Shown piece by piece: positions 31,726 through 33,475 of a DNA stretch of 33,475 nt. The number at the start of each line of letters is the position of its first letter. The stretch's first letter is position 1. Under the pieces are notes generated by a model. It saw only the letters and a program-made list of their open reading frames with translations. It made no database searches and had not been told where the DNA came from. The translations under genes and the position numbers were made by a program. Origin of the DNA: Oceanospirillales bacterium (GTDB lineage: Bacteria; Pseudomonadota; Gammaproteobacteria; Xanthomonadales; SZUA-36); NCBI GenBank assembly GCA_003233115.1, contig QIKV01000165.1:1-33475 (forward strand), read 5' to 3'.

Positions 31726-33222
31726 ATGGAAAAACTGACCCATTTCATCGGCGGCAAAAAATATGCAGGTGCCAGCGGGCGTTACGGTGATGTTTATGAC
31801 CCGGCAACCGGCCAGGTGCAGAAACAGGTACCATTGGCAACAGCCGGGGAACTGGATTTTGCGGTCAAAATGGCCGCTGCAGCTTTTCCGGCCTGGGCCG
31901 CAATGCCGGCACTGCGCCGGGCGCGTTGCATGTCGCGTCTTAAAAACCTGCTTGAGGAACACAAAGAAGAACTGGCCGGGTTGCTGACCTCCGAGCACGG
32001 CAAAGTACGGGACGACGCCCTGGGTGAGGTGACCCGTGGTCTGGAAGTGGTCGAATTTGCCTGTGGCGCGCCGCAACTGCTCAAAGGTGAGTTTTCTGAC
32101 AATGTCGGTACCGGTGTGGATGCGTATTCGTTCCGGCAGCCACTGGGTGTTGTTGCCGGTATTACACCGTTTAACTTCCCGGCCATGGTGCCGTTGTGGA
32201 TGATCCCGATGGCATTGGTATGCGGTAATACTTTTGTGCTGAAACCATCGGAGCGTGACCCGGGTGCCTCCATGCTGATGGCCGATCTGGTCCGGCGTGC
32301 CGGTGTTCCCGATGGGGTGTTCAATGTTGTTCACGGTGATCGTGAGGTGGTTGATGCCATCCTTGCACACGAGGATATCAAGGCTATCAGTTTTGTCGGC
32401 TCAACCCCGATCGCGAAAAAAATATTTGCAGTTGGCTGTGCCAATGGCAAGCGTGTACAGGCATTGGGCGGCGCCAAAAACCACATGCTGGTGATGCCGG
32501 ATGCGCCGCTGGAAGCCACGCTTGATGCGCTGATGGGCTCCGCCTACGGATCGGCCGGTGAGCGCTGTATGGCCATCTCGGTGGCCGTGGTCGTGGGTGA
32601 TGAAACGGCGGACGCTCTAATCGCCGGGCTCAAACCACGTGTACAGGCATTATCTATTCAGCCGGGTAACGTCGAAGGTGCTGAAATGGGGCCGCTGATC
32701 ACCGCGGAACACCACGCCAGGGTTTCGGGTTATGTCGACTTGGGTGTCGAAGAAGGTGCTGACCTGGTCGTGGACGGGCGTGCTTTCAAGCACGTGGACG
32801 AGCCGGCTGGTTTCTTTATCGGCGGCTGCCTGTTTGATAACGTAACGACCAGGATGCGTATCTACCAGGAGGAGATCTTTGGCCCGGTTTTGTGTGTAGT
32901 CAGGGTCAATACCTACGACGAGGCGGTAGATTTGATCAACGCGCATGTCTACGGCAACGGGGTTTCCATCTTCACCCGTGACGGTGATGCAGCACGCAAC
33001 TTTGTACAGCAAATACAGGTTGGCATGGTCGGCGTGAATATCCCGATCCCGGTGCCAATGGCGTTCCACAGTTTCGGCGGCTGGAAACAATCACTGTTCG
33101 GTGATCACCACATTTACGGCCCGGAAGGTATTCGCTTTTATACCCGCGTCAAAGCGGTCACGCAGCGCTGGCATACCGGCATCCGCAAAGGTGCGGATTT
33201 CCATTTTCCGCAATTGGGCTGA
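31726..33222 (+). CDS. mmsA: CoA-acylating (methyl)malonate-semialdehyde dehydrogenase
   Basis: This 498-residue aldehyde dehydrogenase superfamily enzyme contains [56 protein letters not shown] and catalytic Cys281 in [11 protein letters not shown], all specific to MmsA. The end [22 protein letters not shown] is also typical. It converts malonate semialdehyde or methylmalonate semialdehyde to acetyl-CoA or propionyl-CoA with CoA and NAD. Directly after bauA (three-base gap), the natural substrate is the malonate semialdehyde BauA makes, so BauC is an equally good name. Valine catabolism is the other possible role. Confidence 0.96.
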   Translation: MEKLTHFIGGKKYAGASGRYGDVYDPATGQVQKQVPLATAGELDFAVKMAAAAFPAWAAMPALRRARCMSRLKNLLEEHKEELAGLLTSEHGKVRDDALGEVTRGLEVVEFACGAPQLLKGEFSDNVGTGVDAYSFRQPLGVVAGITPFNFPAMVPLWMIPMALVCGNTFVLKPSERDPGASMLMADLVRRAGVPDGVFNVVHGDREVVDAILAHEDIKAISFVGSTPIAKKIFAVGCANGKRVQALGGAKNHMLVMPDAPLEATLDALMGSAYGSAGERCMAISVAVVVGDETADALIAGLKPRVQALSIQPGNVEGAEMGPLITAEHHARVSGYVDLGVEEGADLVVDGRAFKHVDEPAGFFIGGCLFDNVTTRMRIYQEEIFGPVLCVVRVNTYDEAVDLINAHVYGNGVSIFTRDGDAARNFVQQIQVGMVGVNIPIPVPMAFHSFGGWKQSLFGDHHIYGPEGIRFYTRVKAVTQRWHTGIRKGADFHFPQLG

Positions 33223-33262
33223 CAGTACTTGTGGTCCTGGACTGACTGATGAAATATTCGGG

Positions 33263-33475
33263 TCAGAACATTTTTATCAACAGACTGCCCAACGCGCCCA
33301 GCACCAGCGTCGCATTGGCAGCCAGGGTAAGAAACATGCCCGGTGCGCGTGTCTTGGGATCTTTGAGGTATTCGGCGGAATACAAGAAGCGCGCGATGAT
33401 GAATATGCCCCCTATTGACAGGACCCACATGCTACTAAAGTAATGGGCAAACGCAAAAGTTGCCGGGATCATGAT
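33263..33475 (-). CDS. MAPEG-family membrane protein, C-terminal fragment
   Basis: About 70 residues are visible; the frame stays open through the right edge, so the 5' part is missing. The ATG at 33472 is probably internal. Three hydrophobic segments and SMWVLSIGGIFIIARFLYSAEYLKDPKTRAPG, ending GALGSLLIKMF, resemble the last helices of MAPEG proteins (microsomal glutathione transferase relatives). It ends convergently with mmsA after 40 bases. The call rests on a short stretch. Confidence 0.7.
   Translation of the reverse strand: MMIPATFAFAHYFSSMWVLSIGGIFIIARFLYSAEYLKDPKTRAPGMFLTLAANATLVLGALGSLLIKMF

Noticed and set aside
31477-32370. 297-codon minus-strand frame opposite bauA/mmsA
   Set aside because: It crosses two well-supported plus-strand genes and has no family features.

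Overview
The window is a chromosomal segment of a gammaproteobacterium with moderately high GC. This rests on gene order: lptM-dapF-DUF484-xerC, hslV-hslU, ubiE-ubiJ-ubiB and algZ-algR-hemC-hemD-hemX-hemY are all gammaproteobacterial arrangements, and the last is known from pseudomonads. The ole cluster and an HslV with a short propeptide point away from enterics, but I cannot name a genus. I see no phage, plasmid, CRISPR or insertion-sequence gene. No stretch longer than 300 bases lacks a gene.

Layout. (1) 1-2233, minus strand: oleA, oleB and the start of oleC, the head-to-head acyl-CoA condensation route to long-chain olefins via a beta-lactone. (2) 2468-3208, plus: an Sfp-type phosphopantetheinyl transferase with an altered motif. 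(3) 3195-13050, minus: a secreted HExxH metallopeptidase, a small PlsC-like acyltransferase, the ubiquinone genes ubiB-ubiJ-ubiE, a REP doublet, hslU-hslV behind a candidate heat-shock promoter, xerC, a DUF484 gene, dapF and the small lipoprotein lptM. (4) 13091-20827, plus: a carboxylesterase, the two-component pair algZ-algR, the haem genes hemC-hemD-hemX-hemY, and an MFS transporter that begins at the hemY stop codon. (5) 21015-22752: a PEBP-family protein (plus) and a 2Fe-2S/FAD reductase (minus), convergent. (6) 22903-27602, plus: an apparent operon of an acyltransferase, a YheT-like hydrolase, a TPR-sulfotransferase fusion and an AsmA-like anchored protein, preceded by a 48-base perfect palindrome. 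(7) 27626-27699: tRNA-Gly(CCC). (8) 27702-33222: a divergent amine/amino-acid module, with an HDAC-type amidohydrolase and Lrp on the minus strand and alanine dehydrogenase, beta-alanine:pyruvate transaminase and methylmalonate-semialdehyde dehydrogenase on the plus strand. (9) The right edge holds the C-terminal part of a MAPEG-like membrane protein.

How the genes fit together. Most of the window is housekeeping (quinone, haem, lysine/peptidoglycan, proteolysis, chromosome resolution). The more distinctive parts are the hydrocarbon cluster at the left edge, the uncharacterised lipid/sulfotransferase operon at 22903-27602, the beta-alanine catabolic module with a linked deacetylase, and the non-coding structures: the REP doublet at 8228-8320, the palindrome at 22813-22860 and the sigma32-like promoter of hslVU. 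I did not find a system I could defend as entirely new. The best candidate for an undescribed pathway is the 22903-27602 operon.
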